A DNA stretch of 64,000 nt from Halanaerobium polyolivorans. GTDB taxonomy: Bacteria > Bacillota > Halanaerobiia > Halanaerobiales > Halanaerobiaceae. The position numbers and the translations under genes are program-made. Shown here in pieces: positions 1-9,559 of this stretch. The stretch spans positions 20,034 to 84,033 of the forward strand of contig NZ_JAJFAT010000013.1 of NCBI RefSeq assembly GCF_020711195.1, given 5' to 3'. Below the pieces are notes generated by a model. The model was given only the letters and a program-made list of their open reading frames with translations, did no database searches and was not told the DNA's origin. How positions within the stretch are numbered: the first letter of the stretch is position 1; each line of letters begins with the position of its first letter.

Positions 1-2045
1 GCAGTATGAACTCCACCGATAAATGTTCCACCACTAACAGCTTTATTACTACTTTTTAAATCAATATAAGCTGATTTTTTGAAATATCTATATGCTTCTT
101 CACTTCGCCCTAACCTGGCTGCAACAATTGCATATTGAGATGGACTTAATGATGAACCATGCTGAGTTCTCTTTTCATAATAATCGTAATTTGCCGCAAT
201 TACATCTTCCGAGAATAGGTCATGGAGGGTAAAGAGCTGAATAACATCGGCCTGTTTTATAACCTGGGTGAAAACTGCAACTCCATTTGGCCAACCCCAA
301 TATTCACTTTTATCGATTAATCTATCTTCTAATACTTCAGCAGTTGTATCTTCTAAATCAAAATAACCATCAAACTGTTCGATCAATTTACTTTCTGAAT
401 CGGGTTTTGGCAGATATATTTTTTCCTTTATTTCCTGCCAGGCAGTTATCTCGTTTTCCTTTAAATCTATTTTATCTACTATCTTTTTTAGTTCTTGTGG
501 TTTTTCATTTTGGAGCTTAAAATAAAAATAAAGGGCGATCTTTAAAGCAAACTGGGACTGATAATTGCTAAAAGCATTATTATCCACATTTTCGTGATAT
601 TCATCAGGCCCTAATAAACGAATAAGCTCATATTGATCTTTATAACTATTAAAATGAACTCTAGAGTGGATAAAACGGGCAATTTCGAATAATATTTCTG
701 CACCATATTTAGAGATAAAGTCAATATCATCTGCAGCTAAATAATATTTCCAGATACTATAACTTATATCAGGCGAAACATGAATCTGCCAGTCATTAAA
801 GTGATTTCTTATCTTCCTCCCACTTATTACATCTTTAAAGAAAAAAGATGGACATAATTCCTTACCACTTTTACCACTAATCCAGGCATAAAAAGCTCCA
901 TCATAGCCAAGATCTGCAGCTTTCTCTCGGGCTCCATCTAAGGTATGATAACGATATTTTAAGATATTTTTGGCACTTTCTAAATCTGTATACATAAACA
1001 TTGGTAGATTAAAGATCTCCTGATCCCAAAAAGCTGCCCCTTGATATGCCTGACAGGATAAGCCCCTAGCTCCAATAGGTAGATATTCACTATGGGTAGG
1101 AGTAGCAATAATATTATGATAAAGATTAAATCTCACAGCCAATTGATCCATTAAATTACCTTTTAATTTAATATCTGCTCTTTCCCATCTTTGATCCCAT
1201 TTAGCTTTATGTTTTTTCAATAATTCTTCATAACTAAACTCAAGACAATTTTCAGCATCTTCTAAAGCCTGTTTGAGGGGATCTTTTCTATCATTACTGC
1301 TGTAGATAATTAGGTTTCTCTCTATTCTTATCTCTTTTTGATCAGGATTATTTACTTCAATAATTAAAAATATTGCTTTTTCCTTTTCCTCAACAGCTAT
1401 ATTTTGTAGCTGAGAATTAATTTTAAAAGATAAAGCAGTGACAACTTCAATTTCCTCTTCTACAGTCTCTGCTTTAATATATAGAATATTTTTCTCTGAA
1501 TCATAATCACTGCTAAAGTTTTTAAGATGAGTCCCATTTAAATCCCAAACATCTCCATCGATACCAATTTTAAATTTTAAAACTTCGGCTTTTTCTGTTC
1601 CACTTACAGTATATTGATTAGCTATTAAATGAAGATTATCATAAGAAGCAAACCTTGCAGAAAGAATTTGATAATTTCTTTCTTCTCTATTGCTTTGGGT
1701 TTGGCGTTCAAAAATCCCATATCTGTAATTAAAATTGAGCTCGGTTTTTAAATCAAGACTGCCCGGATCATGAGCAAAGTCTTGACCATCAATACTAATC
1801 CTGCTATAAAGACCATCTGGAGCATTTGATAACTCTCTCCATTTACCATCAGCCATATCATAAGTATCACTTACAATACAGGCCTTATACTGATCTTTAC
1901 CCCACTCTTCTAAGGTCCCTCTGTAAGCTAAATAACCATTACCACAAAGTAAGTTGCTGCCATAATTAACAATTTGATTTTCATCTATTTCTGGAATTTC
2001 TAAATTCCAGCCATCTTTTAGTTTGAATAAACTTTGTTCTGCCAA
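1..2045 (-). CDS. Glycoside hydrolase family 65 sugar phosphorylase (partial, 3' end beyond window)
   Basis: An inverting phosphorylase that splits an alpha-linked glucose disaccharide with phosphate, giving beta-glucose 1-phosphate. About 681 residues are present; the family usually has 750-790, so the C-terminus lies outside the window. The motif GPDEYHENVDNNAF near residue 480 carries the catalytic acid Glu of GH65. The N-terminal super-sandwich domain and the start of the (alpha/alpha)6 barrel are recognisable. The start is TTG at 2045, chosen because a GAGGGGGA ribosome site sits just upstream and no ATG is near the N-terminus. It is the last visible gene of the LacI-binding protein-permease operon, so it probably cleaves the imported disaccharide in the cytoplasm. 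The linkage (maltose, kojibiose, nigerose or trehalose type) cannot be decided from motifs alone. Confidence 0.9.
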   Translation of the reverse strand, partial: MAEQSLFKLKDGWNLEIPEIDENQIVNYGSNLLCGNGYLAYRGTLEEWGKDQYKACIVSDTYDMADGKWRELSNAPDGLYSRISIDGQDFAHDPGSLDLKTELNFNYRYGIFERQTQSNREERNYQILSARFASYDNLHLIANQYTVSGTEKAEVLKFKIGIDGDVWDLNGTHLKNFSSDYDSEKNILYIKAETVEEEIEVVTALSFKINSQLQNIAVEEKEKAIFLIIEVNNPDQKEIRIERNLIIYSSNDRKDPLKQALEDAENCLEFSYEELLKKHKAKWDQRWERADIKLKGNLMDQLAVRFNLYHNIIATPTHSEYLPIGARGLSCQAYQGAAFWDQEIFNLPMFMYTDLESAKNILKYRYHTLDGAREKAADLGYDGAFYAWISGKSGKELCPSFFFKDVISGRKIRNHFNDWQIHVSPDISYSIWKYYLAADDIDFISKYGAEILFEIARFIHSRVHFNSYKDQYELIRLLGPDEYHENVDNNAFSNYQSQFALKIALYFYFKLQNEKPQELKKIVDKIDLKENEITAWQEIKEKIYLPKPDSESKLIEQFDGYFDLEDTTAEVLEDRLIDKSEYWGWPNGVAVFTQVIKQADVIQLFTLHDLFSEDVIAANYDYYEKRTQHGSSLSPSQYAIVAARLGRSEEAYRYFKKSAYIDLKSSNKAVSGGTFIGGVHT

Positions 2046-2083
2046 TTTATTTCCCCCTCAATAATATAAAATTTTGCAAAGTT

Positions 2084-2136
2084 AAGGCCATCAAAATTAC
2101 ATAAAACTTTAATTTTAAATGTAATTCAATGGCCTA
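2084..2136 (-). other. Intercistronic stem-loop between malG-like permease and GH65 gene
   Basis: A long imperfect inverted repeat: AAGGCCAT at 2084-2091 pairs with ATGGCCT at 2129-2135, and the inner AATTACAT pairs with ATGTAATT. No run of T follows on the minus strand, so it looks more like an mRNA-stabilising or partial-termination hairpin than a full terminator. Confidence 0.55.
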
Positions 2137-2158
2137 GTTTTAGATTCCTTTTTTTAGA

Positions 2159-3025
2159 TTATCCCTTTACAGCACCAGCAGTTAAACCGGCAACTATCCG
2201 TTTTTGGAAAATTAATACCAAAACAACTATTGGTATGGTTACTACAACAGCTGCTGCCATGATCTCTCCAAATGGTTCCTGTCTTGCCAGAGCTCCAGAA
2301 AAATACTGAATAGCAACCGGTACCGTTCTAGCCTCAACATCAATCGAAGTAAATGTTAAAGCAAATAGGTACTCATTCCAGGCCTGAATAAAAGAAAGCA
2401 GACCTGTAGTTACAAGTGCAGGAGCAGTTAATGGTAAAAGTATCATATGGAAAGTCTGAAAAGCTGTTGCTCCATCCACCTGAGCTGACTGCATTATTTC
2501 TTTAGGAAGATCTCTAAAGAAGGCAGTTAAAACCCAGGTAGTAAAGGGTAAGGTAAAGAGTAGATATGTTACAATCATACTTATTCGAGCCCCCAGATTA
2601 AGAGCTGTAATAACAGCATATAATCCTGCTAAGACTGTAACTTGCGGGAACATCGTCATAGCAAGTATTGTATATAAGGCGGGGGTTTTACCCTTAAACC
2701 TCAATTTACCTAAAGCAAAAGCAGCAAATGAACCCGTGATCAATGCTAAAATGGTTGTTGATGTTGCCACTATTGCACTGTTATATAAACCCCTGACAAA
2801 TTGTCCATCTTGAAAAATGGCCAAATAATTATTTGTATAAATCGATATTTCCCCAGTATTAGGATCTCTTGGAATAAAAGTTGCAGGAGTCATTGAAAGC
2901 TGTGCTTCCGTTTTTAAAGAAGAATTTAAAGCCCAATAAAAAGGAAATAATAAATAGATAATGATTATTGCCAGCACAAAATAGAACAATACTTTTTTGA
3001 GTAGCTTATACTTGTTTTTGCTCAT
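2159..3025 (-). CDS. Sugar ABC transporter permease, MalG type
   Basis: Inner-membrane permease of a carbohydrate ABC importer (CUT1 class), 288 residues with about six membrane helices. The cytoplasmic EAA loop that contacts the ATPase is visible around residues 180-215 (EIMQSAQVDGAT followed by LPLTAPAL). Its ATG overlaps the stop of the upstream MalF-like permease in an ATGA, indicating translational coupling and a heterodimer. No ATPase is encoded in this operon, so the importer probably uses a shared MsmX-type ATPase encoded elsewhere, as is common in Firmicutes CUT1 systems. Substrate is inferred to be a disaccharide from the adjacent GH65 phosphorylase. Confidence 0.92.
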   Translation of the reverse strand: MSKNKYKLLKKVLFYFVLAIIIIYLLFPFYWALNSSLKTEAQLSMTPATFIPRDPNTGEISIYTNNYLAIFQDGQFVRGLYNSAIVATSTTILALITGSFAAFALGKLRFKGKTPALYTILAMTMFPQVTVLAGLYAVITALNLGARISMIVTYLLFTLPFTTWVLTAFFRDLPKEIMQSAQVDGATAFQTFHMILLPLTAPALVTTGLLSFIQAWNEYLFALTFTSIDVEARTVPVAIQYFSGALARQEPFGEIMAAAVVVTIPIVVLVLIFQKRIVAGLTAGAVKG

Positions 3026-4089
3026 TCTGTATCAACTCCTAAGGCTCTCATGTAAAGTATAGCGAAAGCAAAAATTATTATAAATATAATAACACCAATA
3101 GCCGAAGCTAATCCCATTCGCCTTGCTGAAATTAATTGAAAATAATTATAACTGGCCATTGAATATCTTCTCTGAGATAACATAACCTGAAAAACATCGA
3201 AAACTCTCAGAGCATCAAGTGTTCTAAAAATCAAGGCAACAGCAAGTGAAGGCTTCAACAATGGTAATGTTATTGTCATAAACTGCTTGAATTTGCTTGC
3301 ACCATCAACTTCTGCAGCTTCATATAACTCATTTGGAATCAGCTGTAATCCAGCTAAAATCAATAAGGCCATAAATGGTGTTGTTTTCCAAACATCAACA
3401 GCAATAATAGAAGGAAGCTGCAAACTGGTATTGGTTAAAAATGAATAACTGCTATCAATCAAACCTAATCTTGTGCCAATCATATTAAACAAGCCGGCCC
3501 TGGTTGGCTGGAACATCCACTGCCACATTCGAGCAGATACAACAGTGATAACAGCCCAGGGAACAAGCATTACTGCCCTCATTACTCCTCTTCCTTTAAA
3601 CTCACTGTTTACAACTAAGGCAATCCCCAATCCGAGAATTGTCTCAAAAAATACGGAAAAAATGGTAAAGAGCAGTGTATTGACCACAGCCCTGATAAAG
3701 TCAGGTGTTCGAGCACCCAGCACATATCTATTACCAAAAAGATTAAACTGATAAACAGAGCGATATCGAGGCTCTCTTGGCAAAACCTGAATTGGCCTCT
3801 CATAAACCCTTTCTCCTGTGTTTTCATCTACCACCTGTTCTCCTGTATCTTCATCTATCACAGCTGGTAATTCTCTCATTGTAACCGATAATAAACTTCT
3901 ATAATTATCCAGGCCAACAAATTGTGTTTCCCTTGCAGTAGCAAAGGTGCGATCAGTAAAACTGGTATAAAATACCTGGCCGAGTGGATATAGTGCAATA
4001 ATTACTAAAATTAAAAATGCTGGAATCAATAATTTAAAGGCTAATTTTTGCTCCTCTCTAGCCAGATTTGAAGAATCGCTTTTGGCCAT
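3022..4089 (-). CDS. Sugar ABC transporter permease, MalF type
   Basis: Partner permease of the CUT1 sugar importer, 355 residues. The EAA loop is at the C-terminal side (ELYEAAEVDGAS, then ITLPLLKPSL). Between the first and second membrane helices there is an extracytoplasmic insert of roughly 60 residues containing a small tandem repeat, DEDTGEQVVDENTGERV, which is acidic as expected for an outside-facing loop in a halophile. The start ATG at 4089 has a GAGGGGGG ribosome site. It follows the binding-protein gene after a stem-loop and overlaps the MalG-like gene by 4 bases. Confidence 0.92.
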   Translation of the reverse strand: MAKSDSSNLAREEQKLAFKLLIPAFLILVIIALYPLGQVFYTSFTDRTFATARETQFVGLDNYRSLLSVTMRELPAVIDEDTGEQVVDENTGERVYERPIQVLPREPRYRSVYQFNLFGNRYVLGARTPDFIRAVVNTLLFTIFSVFFETILGLGIALVVNSEFKGRGVMRAVMLVPWAVITVVSARMWQWMFQPTRAGLFNMIGTRLGLIDSSYSFLTNTSLQLPSIIAVDVWKTTPFMALLILAGLQLIPNELYEAAEVDGASKFKQFMTITLPLLKPSLAVALIFRTLDALRVFDVFQVMLSQRRYSMASYNYFQLISARRMGLASAIGVIIFIIIFAFAILYMRALGVDTE

Positions 4090-4116
4090 GACATATTCCC
4101 CCCTCTTTATAAATTA

Positions 4117-4138
4117 GGAGAGGGTTTTAGCCCTCTCC
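4117..4138 (-). other. Intercistronic hairpin between binding-protein and permease genes
   Basis: Perfect 8-bp inverted repeat GGAGAGGG / CCCTCTCC with a 6-base loop, lying between the stop of the binding protein and the permease start. There is no T-run on the minus strand. Such hairpins commonly give more binding protein than permease by protecting upstream mRNA or causing partial termination. Confidence 0.7.
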
Positions 4139-4164
4139 ATTATTTTGTGAAATTCAAGTGACTT

Positions 4165-5460
4165 TTAGTATTCTGGGTTTCCAGTTTCAAAACCGGTTAA
4201 GTCCATCAAATCAAGTTCTAAGTATTCTAGAGCTGTTAAAGCATCTTCCTGTCCAGTTAATACTGAATGTACAGCCTGGAAGAATAATTCAGAAGCCTGA
4301 TTATAATTAGGAGCAGTTACAGTAGAAGGACGTGCTACTGCATTTGTAAATACTTCATATAAGCTGTCAAAGAAAGGAGCAGCTTCTAATACATCTTCAT
4401 CTTCATATAGAGATTCAATAGTTGGGTTCAGAGTTGCTTGAACTGCACGCATTTTTTGAACTCTTTCACTTGCTAAAAACATAGCTAGTTTTGCAGCTTC
4501 TTCAGGGTGATTACTGTATTTACTTGCACCTAAGTTCCAGCCACCTAAAGTAGCAGCAGGTTGTCCATCTTCTCCAGCAGGTAAAGGAGCAACATCAAAG
4601 TTACCGGCGGTTGCTTTACCTTCTTCATGACCTAAAGCATAAGCATAAGGCCAGTTACGCATAAAGAGTGCATTACCAGCTTCCCAGGTACTACGAGCAT
4701 CTTCTTCTGCCATACCAGTTACACCAGTAGGTGAGATTGTTCCAACCCAGCCAGCTGCCATCTCTATCATTTCAACTGCATTTTCATTATTGATAGTTAT
4801 TTTACCTTCAGGACTAACAATATCGCCACCATTATTTGAATAAATCCACTCAAGGGCATTACAGGTTAAACCTTCATAAGCATCCCCCTGCCAGACAAAT
4901 CCTTCAAAATCTTCATTGCCAGCAGCTCTTTCCTGTTCAACAATATATTCTGCAGTAGCTTCTAACTCACTCCAGGTTTCAGGAACATCACGATCATACT
5001 TTTCTAATAGATCTGTTCTGTAATATAATAATCCTGCATCTGTAAACCATGGCAGTGCAACTAAACGACCATCTGGAGTTGTATTGTTTTCAATAATAGC
5101 ATCAAAATGATCATCAACTATTTCCTCTGCCCCATAATCATAAAAATCAAGGAAGTGTTCTTCTAGGTCACCAGGCCAAATAACATCGATCTGATAAACA
5201 TCTACATTTGAACTTTCCGCTTCTAAAAACTGTAGATATAAGCCTAGTCTATCAGTTGCTAAGTCAGGTGTATCAAGAACTTCTACATTAACATGAGGAT
5301 TTTCTTCCATATACCATTCAGCAGCAAGTTCAGTTGTTTCTAATTCCTGACCAACAGCACCACCAGCGATAGTAAGAGTAATTTGTTCCTCTGCTAAAAC
5401 TAAACCAGTAAATATCATAACAAAAATTAGGGTTAAAACTAAGATCAATTTTTTTCTCAT
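4165..5460 (-). CDS. Sugar ABC transporter extracellular substrate-binding protein (family 1)
   Basis: Extracytoplasmic solute receptor for the CUT1 importer, 431 residues. The N-terminus is a clear signal sequence (MRKKLILVLTLIFVMIFTG then VLAEEQ) with a type I cleavage site after LA; no lipobox cysteine is present, which is unusual for a Gram-positive-type cell but common in organisms with an outer envelope such as Halanaerobiales. The mature protein is very acidic, matching adaptation to salt. The start has a GAGGAG ribosome site. It is the first gene after the LacI regulator; the permeases and a GH65 phosphorylase follow. The ligand is probably a glucose-containing disaccharide (inference from context). 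Confidence 0.92.
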   Translation of the reverse strand: MRKKLILVLTLIFVMIFTGLVLAEEQITLTIAGGAVGQELETTELAAEWYMEENPHVNVEVLDTPDLATDRLGLYLQFLEAESSNVDVYQIDVIWPGDLEEHFLDFYDYGAEEIVDDHFDAIIENNTTPDGRLVALPWFTDAGLLYYRTDLLEKYDRDVPETWSELEATAEYIVEQERAAGNEDFEGFVWQGDAYEGLTCNALEWIYSNNGGDIVSPEGKITINNENAVEMIEMAAGWVGTISPTGVTGMAEEDARSTWEAGNALFMRNWPYAYALGHEEGKATAGNFDVAPLPAGEDGQPAATLGGWNLGASKYSNHPEEAAKLAMFLASERVQKMRAVQATLNPTIESLYEDEDVLEAAPFFDSLYEVFTNAVARPSTVTAPNYNQASELFFQAVHSVLTGQEDALTALEYLELDLMDLTGFETGNPEY

Positions 5461-5520
5461 TAATAATTCTCCTCCTCTAGATTTGGATAATCACTTCAAT
5501 TTGATAGAAAATAAAATTAA

Positions 5521-6567
5521 CTAAGAACTTTTACTTCCCACCTCCATTTCTTCTGTTAAGTTTTTTAATTTATTTGTACTTTCTCTAACCACAAGTTTAT
5601 GTGGTATAAAAACCTTATTGTCTTCTACCTCCTGACCCTCAATTATTTGATTTAATAACTCTATACTCTTTAAACCAAGTTCATAACCTGATTGTTCAAT
5701 AGTTGTTAAAGCAGGTTTAACATATTTACCAAGTTCAATTCCATCAAAGCCAACAATAGAAATTTCTTCTGGAACTTTAATTCCTTGTTCTAATAAATAT
5801 CTGATCGCCCCAATTGCCATTTCGTCATTAAAGGCAAATATAGCAGAAGTATTTGGAAAGCGATCCATAATCTTCTCGGCAGCTGAATAACCACTTTCAA
5901 AAGTAAAATCACCTTCGATGAATTTTTGAGAATCATATTTTATATCACTCATTCTCAAAGCTAGCTTAACTCCCCTTAGGCGCTCCTGACTTGCTAATAA
6001 ATCAAGATCAGGACCTTTAATAAAAGCAATCTCTTTGTGGCCAACTCTACATAAATATTCCACAATATCATAGGCAGCTGCCACATTATCAACTGTGACA
6101 CATGGTATTTCTGGATCACTTATATAACCAGAGGCAAAAACTACCGGTATTTGATAATTCTTAACTATGTTAAGTAAATCATTATAATAATTAGTAGTAA
6201 TTAAAATAATACCATCAATCTTTTTTTGTTTCATAATATTTAAATAATTTTGTTCTTTCTCAAATTCTCCATCTGAATCACCATAAATTAAGGCAAAACC
6301 TTTTTCCCTGGCTTCAGCCTCTATACCTTTGAGCAGGTTTGCTAAAAATGGATGTTCCATACCAGCACCAATTACACCGATTAAATTGCTTGTATTTGTT
6401 CTTAGTATTCGAGCAGAGTCATTAATTTGATAGTCAAGTTTTTCTACTGCTTTTTTAACTTTAAGAGCAGTCTCTTCTCTTACCAGTGAGCTATCATTTA
6501 AAACTCGCGAAACAGTACTTAATGAAACTCCTGCTAATTTTGCTACATCTTTCATAGTAACATCCAT
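5521..6567 (-). CDS. LacI-family transcriptional regulator
   Basis: DNA-binding repressor, 348 residues. The N-terminal helix-turn-helix and hinge are typical (MKDVAKLAGVSLSTVSRVLN near residues 5-24), followed by a periplasmic-binding-protein-like effector domain ending in the usual SIVGFDG/PALTTIEQ region. The ATG at 6567 is preferred over the internal Met at residue 5 because GGAG lies 8 bases upstream. It heads the sugar operon and lies just downstream of two matching palindromes (6590-6603 and 6814-6827), so autoregulation and control of the sugar genes are likely. The effector is probably the imported sugar or a phosphorylated product. Confidence 0.93.
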   Translation of the reverse strand: MDVTMKDVAKLAGVSLSTVSRVLNDSSLVREETALKVKKAVEKLDYQINDSARILRTNTSNLIGVIGAGMEHPFLANLLKGIEAEAREKGFALIYGDSDGEFEKEQNYLNIMKQKKIDGIILITTNYYNDLLNIVKNYQIPVVFASGYISDPEIPCVTVDNVAAAYDIVEYLCRVGHKEIAFIKGPDLDLLASQERLRGVKLALRMSDIKYDSQKFIEGDFTFESGYSAAEKIMDRFPNTSAIFAFNDEMAIGAIRYLLEQGIKVPEEISIVGFDGIELGKYVKPALTTIEQSGYELGLKSIELLNQIIEGQEVEDNKVFIPHKLVVRESTNKLKNLTEEMEVGSKSS

Positions 6568-6589
6568 AATACTCGCTCCTCATAATTTA

Positions 6590-6603
6590 TGAAATCCATT
6601 TCA
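6590..6603. promoter_or_regulatory. Candidate LacI-family operator, proximal
   Basis: TGAAATCCATTTCA, a palindrome with 6-bp arms, 23 bases before the lacI-like start codon. A TATAGT hexamer at 6610-6615 on the minus strand would place transcription initiation on this site. It resembles cre/LacI-family operators, with CC in place of the central CG. Confidence 0.6.
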
Positions 6604-6813
6604 CTATTTACTATATTCAATATTAAATTAATTATTCCTGCAAAATATTTGAACTTTTTTGATAATTCACTAAAAAACTGCTTAAAATGCAAATTATTTG
6701 TGATTGACAGTAATATATATGTTATAATTACCATTTATTAATTATTATTTAAATTATTAGAAATTATTTAAATTTTCTGTTAATTTAAAGAATGAAAACC
6801 TCTTGAAATTAAT

Positions 6814-6827
6814 GAAATCCTTTTCAT
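6814..6827. promoter_or_regulatory. Candidate LacI-family operator, distal
   Basis: TGAAATCCTTTTCA, one base different from the proximal site 224 bp away. It sits inside a wider inverted repeat (TGAAAT at 6805-6810, ATTTCA at 6827-6832). Two such sites could allow repression by looping. Confidence 0.5.
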
Positions 6828-6835
6828 TTCAAACT

Positions 6836-6870
6836 AAAAAAAGGCCTACTTTTCGAAGTAAAGCCTTTTA
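6836..6870 (-). terminator. Intrinsic terminator overlapping the stop of the family 5 binding protein
   Basis: On the minus strand AAAAGGC and TACTT pair with AAGTA and GCCTTTT, followed by a run of T. The gene's last codons and TAG stop (6846-6848) lie inside the stem, so the terminator is built into the coding end. Confidence 0.85.
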
Positions 6871-8447
6871 TATTCAGGAGGATTGAAATAATTGTCCAGT
6901 TTATCTATATTTCTTATTCTTTCATCGATCAGATAGCTTTCTGCACTCTGGAATAAATAAAGCAGGGGTGTTTCAGCTATAACAATATCTTTTATTAAAG
7001 CCAGAGCTCTTTCACGATTCTCTTGCTCAACTTCAATTTTAATATAATCTAAAAAATTATCTAAACGCGAATTAGTAAATGGCTTGTATTCACTGTCTGA
7101 GCTTAAATTATCAGAATGAAAGTTTTGATAAAGAAAATTATAAGGATCAGCAATGTTTGAGCTCTTAGCTAGCAAGTATTCGCTTTGATGATTTGATTCT
7201 GTTTTAAAATTCAAGTGATTTACCCAATTTCTCTTCTCCAGCTCTATTTCAATTCCATACTCAAGCAGCTGTTTTTTTACTTCTTCTGCTATTTTTTGGT
7301 TAACTGAATTTTTATTTACTGCCAGCTGAATAGTAAAGTTTGAGTTTAAATTATAATCCTCAATAATTTTTTCTGCTTTTTCAGGATTATATGAATATAA
7401 TTTTTTATTCGAGGCAGTAAGAAAGTCCTTAGCCGGTAGAAAATCATTTAAAGCCAAATTTTCAATAATTTCTTGCCGGTCTACTGCATAATTTAAAAAT
7501 TCTCTGAATTTGGCCTGTGCTAATAGATCACTATTATTCTTATTAAAAACTATACCATAATATTTAAGCTGATCAGCAGCAATTTTTTTAAAATTATAGT
7601 TCTCCACTTCTAAAGAACCTGCCAGAAATTGACCGTACTGATCAGAGTTCAGTTTATATAAAGAAAAATAATCGATAGGTTTTTCTTCACCAGCTTCTAA
7701 ATAATATTTGATTCCCTCTAAATATGGTAAGGCTCTGTCCTGATCATCTTTCTGCCAGTAATTATTATTTCTTTTTAAAGTTAGTGATTCTGAATCAATA
7801 TTTTCAAATGCAAAAGCACCACTACCGACAGGATTTAAGCTCCACTGACGATCTGGATTTAAAACATCTTCTTTTGGCATAACAACAGCAGCATGGTGGG
7901 CTAAATTATATAAAAAGGGTGTATTGGATCTTTTTAATTCTATTATCAAGCGATATTTACCCTCGGTTCTAATCCCACTCAATTGCTCACTTTCACCTGA
8001 ACTAAATTCCTGATAGCCCTTTATATCTTTTAATAATTCTCTGTAAGGAGATCTATTTTCAGGAGATGCCAAATAATTTAAAGACCATTTCCAGTCTTCA
8101 GCCCTTACCTCTCTTCCTCTATTTTTGCTAGTAATATTTCCTTTGAATTCTTTTTGAAAATAGATATTTTCTTTTAAATCAAAAGTCAATTTACGGCCTC
8201 CATCACTAATCTGCCAGGAGTCAGCTAATTCAGCTTTTAAATTTCCATTTTGATCAACACTGAGTAAGTTTTCGAAGATTTGATTAGTTATTTCTACTGA
8301 AATATCAGCTGCTGCCTGGGTTGGATTCAGAGTTATTGGCCGATTTAAGGCTCTTATCTTAAGCATAGATTGCTGTTCTGCTGCATTAATGCTGATTGAA
8401 AAAAACAGCAAGATGATTAAATTTAAAATTAATATTTTTTTCTTCAT
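6846..8447 (-). CDS. ABC transporter substrate-binding protein, family 5 (peptide type)
   Basis: Extracytoplasmic receptor of the oligopeptide/dipeptide/nickel class (SBP family 5), 533 residues from the chosen start. An open frame extends 29 codons further up, but the ATG at 8447 has GAGGAG upstream and begins a proper signal peptide (MKKKILILNLIILLFFSIS, then INAAEQQ), with no lipobox cysteine. The typical SBP5 opening (LNPTQAAADISVEITNQIFENLL) and C-terminal lobe are present. It follows oppF but is separated from it by a strong terminator, so it is likely transcribed on its own. No matching permeases are in the window. Ligand unknown. Confidence 0.88.
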   Translation of the reverse strand: MKKKILILNLIILLFFSISINAAEQQSMLKIRALNRPITLNPTQAAADISVEITNQIFENLLSVDQNGNLKAELADSWQISDGGRKLTFDLKENIYFQKEFKGNITSKNRGREVRAEDWKWSLNYLASPENRSPYRELLKDIKGYQEFSSGESEQLSGIRTEGKYRLIIELKRSNTPFLYNLAHHAAVVMPKEDVLNPDRQWSLNPVGSGAFAFENIDSESLTLKRNNNYWQKDDQDRALPYLEGIKYYLEAGEEKPIDYFSLYKLNSDQYGQFLAGSLEVENYNFKKIAADQLKYYGIVFNKNNSDLLAQAKFREFLNYAVDRQEIIENLALNDFLPAKDFLTASNKKLYSYNPEKAEKIIEDYNLNSNFTIQLAVNKNSVNQKIAEEVKKQLLEYGIEIELEKRNWVNHLNFKTESNHQSEYLLAKSSNIADPYNFLYQNFHSDNLSSDSEYKPFTNSRLDNFLDYIKIEVEQENRERALALIKDIVIAETPLLYLFQSAESYLIDERIRNIDKLDNYFNPPEYKRLYFEK

Positions 8448-8484
8448 ATAATAACTCCTCTTTTTGCTATAATTACTTTCCTTA

Positions 8485-8490
8485 ATTATA
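8485..8490 (-). promoter_or_regulatory. Possible -10 element for the family 5 binding protein
   Basis: A perfect TATAAT on the minus strand 38 bases before the start codon. The matching -35 is poor because it would fall in the T-run of the upstream terminator, so the promoter is tentative. Confidence 0.4.
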
Positions 8491-8505
8491 TTATTCAATA
8501 TAAAA

Positions 8506-8540
8506 TACAAAAAACCTGTTTTGGTAGCTACCAAAACAGG
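8506..8540 (-). terminator. Intrinsic terminator after oppDF
   Basis: A perfect 26-bp palindrome at 8515-8540 (CCTGTTTTGGTAG and its complement) followed on the minus strand by TTTTTTGT. It separates oppF from the downstream binding-protein gene. Confidence 0.9.
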
Positions 8541-8584
8541 AATTATAATCTAATAATAGACTAATTTTTTATTAAATCAACAAT

Positions 8585-9559
8585 TTATTCTTCTAATAAA
8601 TGACAGGCTGCATAATGACCATTACCATAGTCCTTAAATTCAGGCTCTATAATAGGACATTTGTCAAATGCTTTAGGACAGCGGGTATGAAAACGACAGC
8701 CTGAAGGTGGATCAACAGGACTGGGTACATCCCCTTTTAAGATAATCCTATCTTTTTTCTTCTTAGGATCTGCTTCTGGAATCGCAGATAAAAGTGATTG
8801 TGTATAAGGATGAATAGGATTTTTAAACAATTCTCTTTTATCAGCTAATTCTACTATCTTACCTAAATACATTACAGCAACTCTATCACTAATATGTTTA
8901 ACAACACTTAAATCATGAGCTATAAATAAATAGGTTAAACCAAATTCTTTCTGTAAATCCTGCATTAAATTTACTACCTGGGCCTGAACCGAAACATCTA
9001 AAGCAGATACAGGCTCATCAGCAATAATTAATTTAGGATCTACCGCCAGAGCCCTTGCAACCCCAATTCTCTGCCTCTGGCCTCCACTGAATTCATGGGG
9101 ATAACGGTTCATATATTCTGCCCCTAAACCCACATTTTCCAGGATTTCTTTAACCTTATTATTGCGATCTTTTTTGTTTTTGGCTAATTTATGAATATCA
9201 AGCGGCTCTCCCACTATATCAGCAACTGTCATTCTCGGATTTAAAGAAGCATAGGGATCTTGAAAAATGATCTGCATATCTCTTCTGATTTCTCTTAACT
9301 GGCTTTTATTAAGGGCCATCACATCTCTACCCTCAAATAATACTTCTCCTGCAGTAGCTTCAAGCAGTCTAAGTATGGTTCTACCGGTAGTTGATTTTCC
9401 ACAACCAGATTCTCCAACCAGACCTAAGGTTTCACCTTCATTAACATAAAAGGAGATATCATCTACAGCTTTGACATGAGCAACGGTTCTTTTGATTATT
9501 CCAGCTTTAACCGGAAAATATTTTTTTAAATTATTTACTTCAAGTAATTTCTCAGCCAT
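8585..9559 (-). CDS. oppF: Oligopeptide/dipeptide ABC transporter ATPase, OppF/DppF type
   Basis: Cytoplasmic ATPase that powers peptide import, 324 residues. Walker [10 protein letters not shown], signature [13 protein letters not shown], Walker [13 protein letters not shown], and the C-terminal oligopeptide-transporter extension with conserved cysteines (CRFHTRCP, then KCP and ACH) that in this family bind an Fe-S cluster. Start ATG overlaps the oppD stop by one base (TAATG), so the two are co-translated. The usual permease genes oppB/oppC are not next to it. Confidence 0.93.
   Translation of the reverse strand: MAEKLLEVNNLKKYFPVKAGIIKRTVAHVKAVDDISFYVNEGETLGLVGESGCGKSTTGRTILRLLEATAGEVLFEGRDVMALNKSQLREIRRDMQIIFQDPYASLNPRMTVADIVGEPLDIHKLAKNKKDRNNKVKEILENVGLGAEYMNRYPHEFSGGQRQRIGVARALAVDPKLIIADEPVSALDVSVQAQVVNLMQDLQKEFGLTYLFIAHDLSVVKHISDRVAVMYLGKIVELADKRELFKNPIHPYTQSLLSAIPEADPKKKKDRIILKGDVPSPVDPPSGCRFHTRCPKAFDKCPIIEPEFKDYGNGHYAACHLLEE

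Noticed and set aside
3473..3751. 92-residue plus-strand frame opposite the MalF-like gene
   Set aside because: Shadow of a clear permease gene, no start signal.
6704..6728. TTGACA and TATAAT on the plus strand upstream of the lacI-like gene
   Set aside because: Spacing is only 13 bp and no plus-strand gene follows.
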